Of a stretch of 45,647 nucleotides of DNA, positions 10,924-20,957 are shown piece by piece. A model generated the notes under the pieces. It worked only from the letters and a program-made list of their open reading frames with translations, was not told the DNA's origin and made no database searches. Position 1 is the stretch's first letter. The number at the start of each line of letters is the position of its first letter. The position numbers were made by a program, and so were the translations under genes. The stretch comes from Thiomicrorhabdus sp. GTDB lineage: Bacteria; Pseudomonadota; Gammaproteobacteria; Thiomicrospirales; Thiomicrospiraceae. The stretch is taken from contig JALSJT010000180.1 in the NCBI GenBank assembly GCA_026989175.1, positions 1 through 45,647 of the forward strand, written 5' to 3'.

Positions 10924-12314
10924 GTATTGCAAAAATTTTAGTGGTTGAAGACGACACCGAACTGCAAGAAGCCTTGGTGGATACCCTCTCTTTAAATGAG
11001 TTTGAAGTCATTGCGGTAAGCAATGCTGAAGATGCACTGGTGGCATTGGATGATGATATCGGCATGGTGTTTAGTGATATTCGAATGGACGGCATGGATG
11101 GCTACACCCTAATGACTCGAATTCGTGCTATTAAACCGTATCTACCTGTTGTATTAATGACCGCTTATGGCACGATTGAGCAAGCCGTTGACGCGATGAA
11201 AGCGGGCAGTGTTGATTATATTGTAAAGCCTTTTGAAGCCCGTGTTTTAGTGGATAAAGCAAAGATTTATTTTAATCGTGATGCCTCTCGTGATGATGAT
11301 TTTGTGGTGGCAGATCCCGCTTCGAAACAGCTGAAAATCATGGCGAAAAAAGTGGCCGAAAGTGACGCCAGTATTTTAATTAGTGGCGAGAGCGGTACCG
11401 GAAAAGAGGTGCTCGCTCGCTATATTCACAGTCAGTCAACACGAGCCTCACAACCGTTTGTTGCCATTAACTGTGCCGCGATTCCTGAAGGGATGTTAGA
11501 AGCCATCTTGTTTGGCCATGAGAAAGGTGCGTTTACGGGCGCGGCTAAATCGATGCCCGGTAAGTTTGAGCAAGCACAACATGGCACCATCTTTTTGGAT
11601 GAAATTGGAGAGATGAAGCCTGAGTTGCAAGCAAAATTATTACGAGTATTGCAAGAGAAAGAGGTAGAGCGTATTGGAGGCACCAAGACTATTCAGTTAG
11701 ATGTGAGGGTGTTAAGTGCGTCGAATGTGAATATGAAAGAAGCGATTCAAGCAAGCCGTTTTCGTGAAGACCTCTTTTATCGTCTTAATGTCTTTCCAAT
11801 GCACTTACCCCCCTTAAGGGAACGCCCAAGAGATATCGCCGCGATTGCCGAACGACTCTTGCACCGTCATTGTGGTGCGACAAGAGTCGAACCAATGGTG
11901 TCTGCGCCCGCCATGAAGCGTTTAATTGAGTATCCGTGGCCAGGCAATATTCGAGAACTGGATAATGTGATTCAGCGCGCGTTAGTGATGATGTCGGGTG
12001 ATACCATACGAGAACATGATATTTTATTGGATAATGAGTGTTTATCCGCGTTAGGGGGGGAGGAGAAATTAAATGCATCTGCGGAAGAAGCATCGGTATT
12101 AGATTCTGCACCTCAAGCATCTCCTATCGCGCATGATTTTAAGCCAATTGAATACCCTTTGGATTTGAAAGCAAGAGAGACGCAGTTAATTTTAGAGACT
12201 CTTAGATCCAATGGCGGTCACCGACAAAAAACGGCTGAAACGTTGAATATCAGCCCTAGAACCTTGCGTTATAAGCTCGCAAAGTTAAAGGAACAAGGGG
12301 TCGACGTTCCATAG
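10920..12314 (+). CDS. Sigma-54-dependent response regulator, FleR/FlrC-like
   Basis: Receiver domain AKILVVEDDTELQEALVDTL...; AAA+ with GESGTGKE and GAFTGA; C-terminal Fis HTH. Confidence 0.92.
   Translation: MSIAKILVVEDDTELQEALVDTLSLNEFEVIAVSNAEDALVALDDDIGMVFSDIRMDGMDGYTLMTRIRAIKPYLPVVLMTAYGTIEQAVDAMKAGSVDYIVKPFEARVLVDKAKIYFNRDASRDDDFVVADPASKQLKIMAKKVAESDASILISGESGTGKEVLARYIHSQSTRASQPFVAINCAAIPEGMLEAILFGHEKGAFTGAAKSMPGKFEQAQHGTIFLDEIGEMKPELQAKLLRVLQEKEVERIGGTKTIQLDVRVLSASNVNMKEAIQASRFREDLFYRLNVFPMHLPPLRERPRDIAAIAERLLHRHCGATRVEPMVSAPAMKRLIEYPWPGNIRELDNVIQRALVMMSGDTIREHDILLDNECLSALGGEEKLNASAEEASVLDSAPQASPIAHDFKPIEYPLDLKARETQLILETLRSNGGHRQKTAETLNISPRTLRYKLAKLKEQGVDVP
12054..12070 (+). repeat. 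G-tract motif site (TTA-GGGGGGG-AGGAGAAATT)
   Basis: In the AAA+/HTH linker of the FleR-like CDS. Confidence 0.65.
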
Positions 12315-12325
12315 GAAGATGTCTT

Positions 12326-12341
12326 TGGCATATCAATTGCT
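12326..12341 (+). promoter_or_regulatory. Sigma-54 promoter upstream of fliE
   Basis: TGGCAT-ATCAA-TTGCT matches the -24/-12 consensus spacing. Confidence 0.85.
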
Positions 12342-12429
12342 GTTTTTGAAGGATGAACTATGTGATAATGACAGCTAATTATTTTTTTAAAAGAGTGGAA
12401 AGCCCTTTGTTTTGGAGGTTTAGATAGCC

Positions 12430-12768
12430 ATGAGTCAAATTGATACTCAAAGTTTAATGTTGCAAATGCGATCATTGGCTGCTCAGGCACAGGCAAAACC
12501 TGTCGAAGAATTGACGGAAACCCGCCAAACTGGGCAAGAAAAAGCCGATGGCTTTGCAGATTTGTTGGCAAAATCGGTTGAAGCAGTTAGTGCTGAGCAA
12601 CATAAATCAGGCGATATGAAAAAGGCGTTTGAAAAGGGGGAACCTGATATGGAACTTTCTGAAGTGATGTTGCAGGCACAAAAAGCCAGTTTATCTTTTC
12701 AAGCCATGACACAAATTCGTAACAAGCTGGTAGAAGCTTATAAAACGGTTATTAATATGCCAATGTAA
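12430..12768 (+). CDS. fliE: Flagellar hook-basal body protein FliE
   Basis: C-terminal [37 protein letters not shown]. Confidence 0.95.
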   Translation: MSQIDTQSLMLQMRSLAAQAQAKPVEELTETRQTGQEKADGFADLLAKSVEAVSAEQHKSGDMKKAFEKGEPDMELSEVMLQAQKASLSFQAMTQIRNKLVEAYKTVINMPM

Positions 12769-12862
12769 CTCTGCTTTTAATGGGGGGAGTCATAAATCAT
12801 GGACATTTTCCTAAAAAGAGCGCCTTTATTATGTCCTTACTGAGAACTGTAGAAGACTAACC

Positions 12863-14557
12863 ATGGCCGAACAGCAAGCCTCAATCAATAATACCCCCGA
12901 ACCTCAGGTGCCTGAAACACCTGGGTCTACTCTGTTAAACAATCTAACAGCGCTCTCTGTTGCAAAACAAATTAGCTTAGTCATTGCGCTGGCAGCCACC
13001 ATTGCTCTAATTGTGGGGTTATTGTTTTGGTCTCAAAGCAAACCTTATTCACTGCTCTTCGGAAGTATGGATCCTAAAGATTTAAGTGAAATTGTTCAAA
13101 CGCTCGAGCAGCAGGCGGTTGACTATCAAATTGATCATGCCAGTGGTGGTATTCTTGTTCCAACCGATTTAGTGCCTGCATTGCGTTTAAAAATGGCCGC
13201 CGCAGGCTACCCTAAAGAAGCAGCAACGGGCTATCAACTGTTAGATGTGGAGCAGGGGTTTGGCATCTCTCAATTTAAAGAGACCACGCAATATCACCGT
13301 GCTTTAGAAGGTGAACTCGCAAAATCAGTGGCCTCGCTGAATTCGGTTAAATCGGCACGCGTTATGCTTGGGCTTCCAAAACGCTCTGTCTTTGTTCGTA
13401 AACGTCAAAAACCCTCTGCTTCCGTTGTGGTCAAGCTTTACCCTGGCCGTTCGCTGAATGAAGAGCAGGTGAATGCGATTGTTCATATGGTCTCCTCTAG
13501 TGTGCCTAATATGGATCCTAAATCGGTAACGGTTGTGAATCAGCGAGGGAATTTGTTGACCAGCAGCTCGGCGAATACTGGGATGAACATGAGTATGAAA
13601 CAACTGGACTATACGCGTTCAGTTGAAGAGACCTTGTCGCATCGAATTATTCGGCTACTGTCTCCTATTGTTGGAGGAGAGCATAAGGTAAGAGCGCAAG
13701 TGACAGCAGAGCTTGATTTTACACAACAAGAGCAAACACGAGAGAACTATGAGCCTGACCCTGAAGCGATTCGTTCCGAGCAGTTTCAAAAAGAAGTTAA
13801 TCGAAATGAGGGGCCAACCGGTATTCCTGGTGCCTTAACCAATCAACCGCCAAGAGCGGGTTTAGCGCCAGAAGAGGGGTATACCGGTGCAGGACAAGAT
13901 CCGAATTTAAAAAGTTCCAGCGAAAAGAAGACCATTAACTATGAGATGGATAAAACCATCAGTCATATCAAAAGTGCGGTGGGAAATATTCATCGGCTGT
14001 CGGTTGCGGTGGTATTAGACGATAAAACGCATTTAGATGAAGAGGGAAATTTGGTTCGAACCCCATTGACTGAGGATGAGTTGTTGCGCTTTAGGCGATT
14101 GGTGAGTGATACGGTCGCACTGGATGAGGCGAGAGGTGACACCTTGAGTATTGTGAACGCCTCTTTTGTTGTTGCACAAGATGAGCCATTTGAGACGACT
14201 CCAATCTGGCAGGAGAGTTGGTTCTTAGACTTGGTTAAGCAGGTCTTGGCAGGGATTGCGGTGCTGATTATTATTTTTGGCGTGATTCGTCCTATGTTGA
14301 GAGACTTGTCTAAAAAGGAGGAGACCTATTTAGAGTATCCTGAAGAGGCGCTGGATGATGAGGAAGATTTAGAGAATGCCGATGAAATTGCTAAAGCTTT
14401 AGAGGATATGAATAAAGAAGTTGAGCAAACAGCGAATGAAACGGGAGCGGACTCTGAAGAGGAGCACTTGCTACTTGAACGAGTACGTACGTTAGCGGCT
14501 GAAAACCCAAAAATGGCCGCGCATGTTATTAAACACTGGCTTGCGGGAGATGACTAA
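12863..14557 (+). CDS. fliF: Flagellar MS-ring protein FliF
   Basis: LLFGSMDPKDLSEIVQTLEQQAVDYQI..., FKETTQYHRALEGELAKSVASLNSVKSARVMLGLP. Confidence 0.96.
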   Translation: MAEQQASINNTPEPQVPETPGSTLLNNLTALSVAKQISLVIALAATIALIVGLLFWSQSKPYSLLFGSMDPKDLSEIVQTLEQQAVDYQIDHASGGILVPTDLVPALRLKMAAAGYPKEAATGYQLLDVEQGFGISQFKETTQYHRALEGELAKSVASLNSVKSARVMLGLPKRSVFVRKRQKPSASVVVKLYPGRSLNEEQVNAIVHMVSSSVPNMDPKSVTVVNQRGNLLTSSSANTGMNMSMKQLDYTRSVEETLSHRIIRLLSPIVGGEHKVRAQVTAELDFTQQEQTRENYEPDPEAIRSEQFQKEVNRNEGPTGIPGALTNQPPRAGLAPEEGYTGAGQDPNLKSSSEKKTINYEMDKTISHIKSAVGNIHRLSVAVVLDDKTHLDEEGNLVRTPLTEDELLRFRRLVSDTVALDEARGDTLSIVNASFVVAQDEPFETTPIWQESWFLDLVKQVLAGIAVLIIIFGVIRPMLRDLSKKEETYLEYPEEALDDEEDLENADEIAKALEDMNKEVEQTANETGADSEEEHLLLERVRTLAAENPKMAAHVIKHWLAGDD

Positions 14558-15579
14558 TGCCTGAATCAGCGATAGAAGAGGTGAAGCCTGAAAAGGAGAT
14601 TCCCTCATTGGATAAAGCCGCAATTTTACTGCTCTCTTTAGGTAAAGATACGGCGGCTAAAGTGTTAAAAGAGCTTAACCCTAGAGAGGTTCAGCAGGTT
14701 GGCTCTGCCATGACATCGGTAGAAAATGTTTCTCATTCTGATATTCATACCGTGATGCAAAGCTTTTTAGAGGAGTCAGGAGAAGATGCGCTAGGGATTG
14801 ATCCAAGTGAGTATGCGCAATCTCTTATGGCAGATGCACTTGGTGATGGTGGAGGGCATCTAATGGATGCCGCCTTATTGGGCGATCAAGTGAAAGGGCT
14901 TGAAGCGCTTAAGTGGCAACACCCTTCGACTATTTCGAATATGTTACGTAATGAGCATCCACAAGTTGTAGCGATTGTTCTCTCCTATTTTGACTCAGAT
15001 CAAGCGGCCGAAGTTTTAAGAGGGATTCCTGAGCGCTTTCAAGCAGAAGTGGTTTACCGAATTGCAACCTTAACCACGATTCAACCTAGAGCACTGTTCG
15101 ATTTAAACAGTGTATTGGAAAATGCCTCCAGTGATGGAGAGGGCGGTAAATTAGCGACGATAGGGGGTGAAAAACGTGCGGCTGAAATTTTAAACTTGGT
15201 GGGCGGCGGGGTCGATACTCGTATTCTCGACGACATTGCGGCTGAGCACGAAGAGATTAGTAAAAATATTCAAGATAAAATGTTTGTCTTTGAAGATATT
15301 GCTGGTATTGATGATCGTGGTATTCAAACCATTGTGGCAGAAGTACCCAGTGACGTACTTATTGTTGCGCTTAAAGGGGCGGATAAAGACCTTAAAGAGA
15401 AGTTTTTGGGCAACTTATCCAAGCGTCAAGCCGATATTATGCGTGATGATTTAGAGACAGGGCCACCAGTCAAACTCAGTGCGGTAGAAGAAGCGCAGCG
15501 TGAAATTATTCTAACGGTAAGGCGTTTAGCGGATGAAGATAAAGTGATGATGCCAGGTGGTGCTGAGGAGTTCCTCTAG
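14557..15579 (+). CDS. fliG: Flagellar motor switch protein FliG
   Basis: DKAAILLLSLGKDTAAKVLKEL, HPQVVAIVLSYFDSDQAAEVL; overlaps the fliF stop. Confidence 0.96.
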   Translation: MPESAIEEVKPEKEIPSLDKAAILLLSLGKDTAAKVLKELNPREVQQVGSAMTSVENVSHSDIHTVMQSFLEESGEDALGIDPSEYAQSLMADALGDGGGHLMDAALLGDQVKGLEALKWQHPSTISNMLRNEHPQVVAIVLSYFDSDQAAEVLRGIPERFQAEVVYRIATLTTIQPRALFDLNSVLENASSDGEGGKLATIGGEKRAAEILNLVGGGVDTRILDDIAAEHEEISKNIQDKMFVFEDIAGIDDRGIQTIVAEVPSDVLIVALKGADKDLKEKFLGNLSKRQADIMRDDLETGPPVKLSAVEEAQREIILTVRRLADEDKVMMPGGAEEFL

Positions 15580-16365
15580 GTGGTTGATTCGAATACAGTG
15601 AAGGATGAGCTAGTTGATGAAAAGCAGGAGGCGCCTATTTTGACGCGTCTAGTCTCTTCGGATGGTCTTGCAAGTTCAAAAATAGAGGCTTGGCAGTTAA
15701 GTCAATTTGAGCAGTTTGATGCTTGTAAACCAGAAGTGGCTCCCGAAATTTCTGCAGAACTTTATCGACAAATACAGCAAAAAATAGAGCCAGAGCTTAA
15801 ACAGCAGGCGGAATTATTAAAAAAAGAGGCCTATGATGTTGCTTATCAAAAGGGTTATCAAGAGGGCTTTGATGAAGGGTCTGAAAAAGGGCGTGTTGAA
15901 GCCAAAGAGCTTGCCTTGAAATCTCATGATGAAGCGTTGTCCACAACCGTAACGCAACTTGATGCGCTACTTTCCATATTTAAACAGCCTTATGCACAGC
16001 TTGAAACACAAGTATTATCAGAGTTGACAGATTTGGCTCTGCATATTGCGCATGAGGTGACTAAAAAAGAGGTTTCTGCACATAAAGAGTGGGTGCTTGA
16101 AGCGGTTCAAGAGGCGATTCAGGTCTTGCCTGATGAATCGAAAGCCTTTTTTATCGAGCTCTCTTTAGAGGATTTTGAGTTATTGCAGTCGTTAGAATCC
16201 CCCATGGTTGCGCAGTGGGATTTGAAGGTCAATAACACCTTAGAGCAAGGAACGTGCCTTGTAAAACAAGGAAACTCTTCCGTGCTAAATAGTTGGAAAG
16301 CTCGTTTTGATGAGGTGGCGAATCAATTGTTGACGCATACCTCCGCTTCTGCTCGCTCTTCTTAG
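15580..16365 (+). CDS. fliH: Flagellar assembly protein FliH (GTG start)
   Basis: AYQKGYQEGFDEGSEKGRVEAKE segment and position between fliG and fliI. Confidence 0.88.
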   Translation: MVDSNTVKDELVDEKQEAPILTRLVSSDGLASSKIEAWQLSQFEQFDACKPEVAPEISAELYRQIQQKIEPELKQQAELLKKEAYDVAYQKGYQEGFDEGSEKGRVEAKELALKSHDEALSTTVTQLDALLSIFKQPYAQLETQVLSELTDLALHIAHEVTKKEVSAHKEWVLEAVQEAIQVLPDESKAFFIELSLEDFELLQSLESPMVAQWDLKVNNTLEQGTCLVKQGNSSVLNSWKARFDEVANQLLTHTSASARSS

Positions 16366-16368
16366 GGA

Positions 16369-17727
16369 ATGGTTATGGCTGATGCACACGATTTTAACCA
16401 GTTTCTGGTCTCCCGTCTTAAAACATTCCGTCACGCTTTAAATAAACCTGCACCACTTAATGTCGCGGGTCGTTTGGTTCGAATGGTTGGCATGACCTTA
16501 GAAGTGGTCGGTACATTTGCGCCCATTGGTTCTCGTTGTCAAATTTTAAATGGTAATAAATCACCTATTGAAGCCGAAGTGGTCGGGTTTCATGACGATC
16601 GACTGTTTTTAATGCCCATTGGCGATACGCATGGTTTGTCACCTAATGCTAAAGTGATCCCAGTAGAGGGGGGAATAAAAATTGGTGTGGGCAAGGGAAT
16701 GCTTGGTCGAGTGGTGAATGGCGCAGGGCAGGCCTTAGATGGATTGGGTGAGATTGAGGTTGATCAGTATGTATCTTTGGCAGGTGAACGCATTAACCCA
16801 CTGAATCGTCATCCGATTAATGAAGTGTTAGATGTCGGTATTAAGGCGATTAATGGATTATTAACCATTGGTCAAGGCCAGCGAGTGGGTTTAATGGCGG
16901 GTACCGGGGTTGGAAAAAGTGTTTTGCTGGGAATGATGACACGCTTTACCAGTGCCGATGTGGTGGTAGTAGGGCTGATTGGAGAGCGTGGTCGAGAGGT
17001 GAATGAGTTTGTAAGACATACCTTGGGTGAGGAAGGGTTAAAACGTGCGATTGTGGTTGCCACACCCGCGGATGATCCACCGCTGATGCGGTTGCATGGC
17101 GCCATGTTAGCGACCGCGATTGCGGAGTATTTTCGAGATCAAGGGGTCAATGTTTTACTGCTTATGGATTCGTTAACCCGCTTTGCACAAGCACAAAGAG
17201 AGATTGCACTGGCCGTAGGTGAGCCGCCTGCCAGTAAAGGATACCCCCCTTCGGTATTTGCAAAATTACCACAGTTGGTTGAAAGAGCTGGCAATGGGCA
17301 AGAGGGTGCAGGATCGATTACCGCGATTTACACCGTGTTAGCCGAGGGGGACGATCAGTCCGATCCCGTGGTGGATTCTGCACGAGGTGTGCTGGATGGT
17401 CATATTGTCCTCTCTAGAGAGATTGCGGACAGTGGACGCTATCCCGCGATTGATATTGAGTCGTCGGTCAGCCGAGTGATGGTTGATATTGTGTCTGATG
17501 ACCAGCTTGAAAAAGCGCGAGCATTTAAAAAACTGTATTCGAGTTACCAACAAAACAAAGATTTAATTAGTGTGGGGGCGTATCGAAAAGGAGCCGATCC
17601 TTTGATTGATTTAGCCATCGCCAAACAACCGGACTTAACCGCGTTTTTATCACAAAAAATGTCCGAGGCTTTTTCAGTTGAAGATTCGATTTCAGCGTTA
17701 AATAATACGCTCTCAGCGCCTTCTTAA
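16369..17727 (+). CDS. fliI: Flagellum-specific ATPase FliI
   Basis: GQRVGLMAGTGVGKSVLLGMM Walker A, LLLMDSLTRFAQAQREIALAVGEPPASKGYPPSVFAKLPQLVERAG. Confidence 0.97.
   Translation: MVMADAHDFNQFLVSRLKTFRHALNKPAPLNVAGRLVRMVGMTLEVVGTFAPIGSRCQILNGNKSPIEAEVVGFHDDRLFLMPIGDTHGLSPNAKVIPVEGGIKIGVGKGMLGRVVNGAGQALDGLGEIEVDQYVSLAGERINPLNRHPINEVLDVGIKAINGLLTIGQGQRVGLMAGTGVGKSVLLGMMTRFTSADVVVVGLIGERGREVNEFVRHTLGEEGLKRAIVVATPADDPPLMRLHGAMLATAIAEYFRDQGVNVLLLMDSLTRFAQAQREIALAVGEPPASKGYPPSVFAKLPQLVERAGNGQEGAGSITAIYTVLAEGDDQSDPVVDSARGVLDGHIVLSREIADSGRYPAIDIESSVSRVMVDIVSDDQLEKARAFKKLYSSYQQNKDLISVGAYRKGADPLIDLAIAKQPDLTAFLSQKMSEAFSVEDSISALNNTLSAPS
16668..16683 (+). repeat. G-tract motif site (GGGGGGAATAAAAATT)
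   Basis: Inside fliI. Confidence 0.6.
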
Positions 17728-17737
17728 AAGTAACATT

Positions 17738-18187
17738 ATGCAGTCAAGAATTAAGCGAATGCAAAAACTGGTTGAATTGGCAGAGATTGAATTAGACAAA
17801 GCCTCACAAACGCTTGCTGCGCTGCTTGAACAATATGAGCAAGAGAGGGAGCAGCTTAACTCTTTAGAAAATTATAGAAAAGAGTATTCTACGCTTTCGG
17901 TTAGTCAGTCGATTGTGACCACACCAATTCAGCTGCAAACGCGCCACTGTTTTGGCGATAAATTGCATCAAGCGGTTGAAGCGCAGACACAGCAAGTTGA
18001 TCGGTTGGATGAGGTGGTTGAAAAAGCACGTGAAGCGTGGCAAGCGAAAAAAATAAGAAAGGAGTCACTGTCTGCATTGTTAATGAAGCTAAAGCAGGCA
18101 CATCAATTTGAGTTGAATAAACAAGAGCAACGCATGTTGGATGAATTGGCGGCTCAGAAAGTGATAGCAAGTAGAGTAAGCAACTAA
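17738..18187 (+). CDS. fliJ: Flagellar export protein FliJ
   Basis: Coiled-coil protein of FliJ size directly after fliI. Confidence 0.8.
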   Translation: MQSRIKRMQKLVELAEIELDKASQTLAALLEQYEQEREQLNSLENYRKEYSTLSVSQSIVTTPIQLQTRHCFGDKLHQAVEAQTQQVDRLDEVVEKAREAWQAKKIRKESLSALLMKLKQAHQFELNKQEQRMLDELAAQKVIASRVSN

Positions 18188-18193
18188 ACGCTT

Positions 18194-18210
18194 AAAATTT
18201 TCCCCCCCCC
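18194..18210 (-). repeat. G-tract motif site (GGGGGGGGGAAAATTTT)
   Basis: fliJ-fliK intergenic. Confidence 0.75.
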
Positions 18211-18247
18211 TCTATTCTTATGACGAGTTATCGCACTCAATGATAAG

Positions 18248-18263
18248 TGGTATAGATATTGCT
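18248..18263 (+). promoter_or_regulatory. Sigma-54 promoter upstream of fliK
   Basis: TGGTAT-AGATA-TTGCT. Confidence 0.75.
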
Positions 18264-18305
18264 TTTTCGTGTTACAACGCGTTAATTTAAAAAATTCTGG
18301 GATGA

Positions 18306-19886
18306 ATGTTTATGATGTTAACAAGCAAGATACCTCAAGCAGAGTCGTCTTTAGAAGCACTATCTTTAGCTTCGGGGGGGCAGGAAACATCTGAGAATAG
18401 GGTGTTTTCTGGACTATTTTCTTCTATGGTTGCGGCACAAGAAGAGGGGACGTTAGACCCTTTGAGCCAAGTAGAAGTACCTGTTAGCCGTGAAACGGCT
18501 TTAAACTTGGTGTCAGAATCAAGCACAGAAACACAGATACTGTTCTCAGCGAGTGATATTGTTAACGGAGTGGTGACACAGTTAGAGTCATCGAGTTCAC
18601 CGCTGCTTAAAAGTGAATCGATCATTCGTCTTAATGCAAAAGTAGAAAGTGATGTTTTAAGCCTAGCGCAAGGGGAACTGAATCCTCCCAGTTTTTCAGC
18701 CGAACAGCCTATGTTGACTGAAAATTCAACGTTTATTTCAAACTCAGAATCGGCTATGAAAGATAGAGTCCCTCTTTCTGACGTGCCGCAACCTCTTTCA
18801 GTAATGGAACGTACAGAAGCCCCTTTAGTAGAGGTTGACTCATTAGATGAAATTTCTTCCCCCCCCCTTTCTACGCCTTGGATGCCAGATTCGGTGCGAA
18901 TGGGAGAGGAAAGCCCGTCGTTGGGTGATTTAAATGTAAATCAACCAATAACTTATCAACCAAGTCAGACAATGGAATCAGAGACGCTTAATGTAAATGT
19001 TTATACAAATACAGATGGTTTAATGCAAGGAAAGCAGGGAGTTGAGTTATTAAATGTGAGTGTGGCGCAAGAGAGAGCGGCAGTGCAAGGTACTTCTTTT
19101 GCCCAAACAGGAAGTTTAGCTTTTAATTCAAATAGCCAAACTAGCAACTCCGTACTGAATCAAAGTACCACAAGCTGGGGAACGCAACTTGTTGAGGGGC
19201 AAGCCTCTCAGTCCGCTGGACAGCAAGGCCACTCTTTTGGTCAGTCTGGTCAACAGACCTCTGGGCAAGCGGCACAGCAACAAGCGATGATCTTTACTCA
19301 AGGAAGCCAGGAAAACAGGCAGCGTTCACTAGAACAACAGATGGCGATAAGAGCGATGGATGAGGCCACTGCGAAGTCAGAAGGCAAGGAGTTATTAGGG
19401 GGGGCAGAAATTGCCTCTTTGGATCGGAAAGGGAGTTTGCCGACTGGGTTACAAACAATTAATATTCCTCTTAAGCACCCACAATGGGGGCAAGCATTAG
19501 GGCAACGTATTGTTTTTATGTCCAATAATAGTTTACAGCAAGCACAGATCACCTTAAATCCACAAAGTTTAGGTCAAATTCAAGTGACACTACAGTTGGA
19601 TAAAGACCAAAAAATGCACATCAGTTTGGCGGCACAAAATGGCATAACCCGAGAAAGTATGGAAAGTGCATTGCCTAAGCTTCGAGAGATGATGGAGCAA
19701 GCAGGAGTTCAGGTTGCATCGGTGGATGTGAGAGAACAAAAGCAGCATTTTTCAGAAAATGAATCCCGTCATGAAAAACATGAAAAAAACAGAATAGACA
19801 GCGCACTCGCTGAAGAGGGCTTGACTGAAGAGCCCCCTATGGCAACCGTTGGTTTAACCGATAATATTGTTGATTATTACGCTTAG
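18306..19886 (+). CDS. fliK: Flagellar hook-length control protein FliK
   Basis: Low-complexity N-terminus; C-terminal NNSLQQAQITLNPQSLGQIQVTLQLDKDQKMHISLAAQNGITRESMESALPKLREMMEQAGVQVASVDV. Confidence 0.92.
   Translation: MFMMLTSKIPQAESSLEALSLASGGQETSENRVFSGLFSSMVAAQEEGTLDPLSQVEVPVSRETALNLVSESSTETQILFSASDIVNGVVTQLESSSSPLLKSESIIRLNAKVESDVLSLAQGELNPPSFSAEQPMLTENSTFISNSESAMKDRVPLSDVPQPLSVMERTEAPLVEVDSLDEISSPPLSTPWMPDSVRMGEESPSLGDLNVNQPITYQPSQTMESETLNVNVYTNTDGLMQGKQGVELLNVSVAQERAAVQGTSFAQTGSLAFNSNSQTSNSVLNQSTTSWGTQLVEGQASQSAGQQGHSFGQSGQQTSGQAAQQQAMIFTQGSQENRQRSLEQQMAIRAMDEATAKSEGKELLGGAEIASLDRKGSLPTGLQTINIPLKHPQWGQALGQRIVFMSNNSLQQAQITLNPQSLGQIQVTLQLDKDQKMHISLAAQNGITRESMESALPKLREMMEQAGVQVASVDVREQKQHFSENESRHEKHEKNRIDSALAEEGLTEEPPMATVGLTDNIVDYYA
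18374..18387 (+). repeat. G-tract motif site (GGGGGGGCAGGAAA)
   Basis: fliK 5' region. Confidence 0.55.
18851..18867 (-). repeat. G-tract motif site (GGGGGGGGGAAGAAATT)
   Basis: fliK, antisense to the gene. Confidence 0.8.
19398..19412 (+). repeat. G-tract motif site (GGGGGGGCAGAAATT)
   Basis: Inside fliK. Confidence 0.75.
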
Positions 19887-19895
19887 GAGCACGAG

Positions 19896-20906
19896 ATGAA
19901 AGATTTTAAACGAGTAGTAGGGGCTTTGCTCTCAATAGGTGTGTTTTTGGGTTCGTCTCCAGTCTTTGCCGATTCAGGATCAGGTGGTATTCCAGTGCTG
20001 GGTGCAATTTTGATTACCGTGTTGATTACCGGTATCGTTGTCGGGGCACTGGTCTATCTGTTTTTCTGTGGCAAGTCGAGTGCTTGTGAGCAAGGTGAGT
20101 TGATTGCAGAGCTGGAAAAGGTCATTCAGACAGAAGATTTTTCAACACACCTAAAATCGGACTCTACAGATCCTAAGCTACTCTTCACGTTGAATTCATT
20201 ATTAGAGATGGCGGCAAATAAAATAACCGCACAGATGATTGAAACGTCTCAAGTTGAGTCAAAAGTGGCTGATTTTGAATCTCAAATTGAGGCGTTGAAT
20301 GAAAGTTTGGCCGCCTGTTATGCACAGCAGCAACAAACCCCCGTCGTTGCTGAGCCGAGTTTCGATAATTCAGCATTGGTTGGTTTGTCTTCACAGCTTG
20401 AAGGCTTTGTAAATCAGGTAAATCAACACTCAATGGACGTCATTGATGTTAATAGTCAGGTGATTTCAGAGGTGAGCAGTTTAACAGGAGAGGTCTCGAA
20501 TGCCTCTGGGGTGTTAAAAAAACTGGAAGCGGACAGTGGCAATATCGGAGCCGTGTTAGTGCTGATTCGAGATATTGCTGAACAAACCAATTTATTAGCG
20601 CTTAATGCGGCCATTGAAGCGGCACGTGCTGGTGAACATGGTCGGGGATTTGCCGTCGTGGCAGATGAAGTTCGTATTTTGGCAGGGAAGACGCAACAAG
20701 CAACCAAGGATATTCAAGGTATTATTGAAGAGTTACAGCAACATGCTAGAAATGCGGTACAGATGATGGAGGGTAGTCAGAACCGTGTTGCGCTAACGGA
20801 AGCGCAGGCAAATAAAGTCAATGAAGTATTAAACAGTATTGTTGAGAATGTTTCTGAGTTAAAATCAGCGCAAACGGAACTGTCGAGTGCGATTCAAAGT
20901 GCATGA
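19896..20906 (+). CDS. Short methyl-accepting chemotaxis-type signalling protein
   Basis: [53 protein letters not shown]; signal/TM segments but no obvious ligand-binding domain. Confidence 0.85.
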   Translation: MKDFKRVVGALLSIGVFLGSSPVFADSGSGGIPVLGAILITVLITGIVVGALVYLFFCGKSSACEQGELIAELEKVIQTEDFSTHLKSDSTDPKLLFTLNSLLEMAANKITAQMIETSQVESKVADFESQIEALNESLAACYAQQQQTPVVAEPSFDNSALVGLSSQLEGFVNQVNQHSMDVIDVNSQVISEVSSLTGEVSNASGVLKKLEADSGNIGAVLVLIRDIAEQTNLLALNAAIEAARAGEHGRGFAVVADEVRILAGKTQQATKDIQGIIEELQQHARNAVQMMEGSQNRVALTEAQANKVNEVLNSIVENVSELKSAQTELSSAIQSA

Positions 20907-20957
20907 TATAAAAGCCGTCTGTTCTGCTAAGCGGTTACGAAAAGGGGTGAGTGAAAG

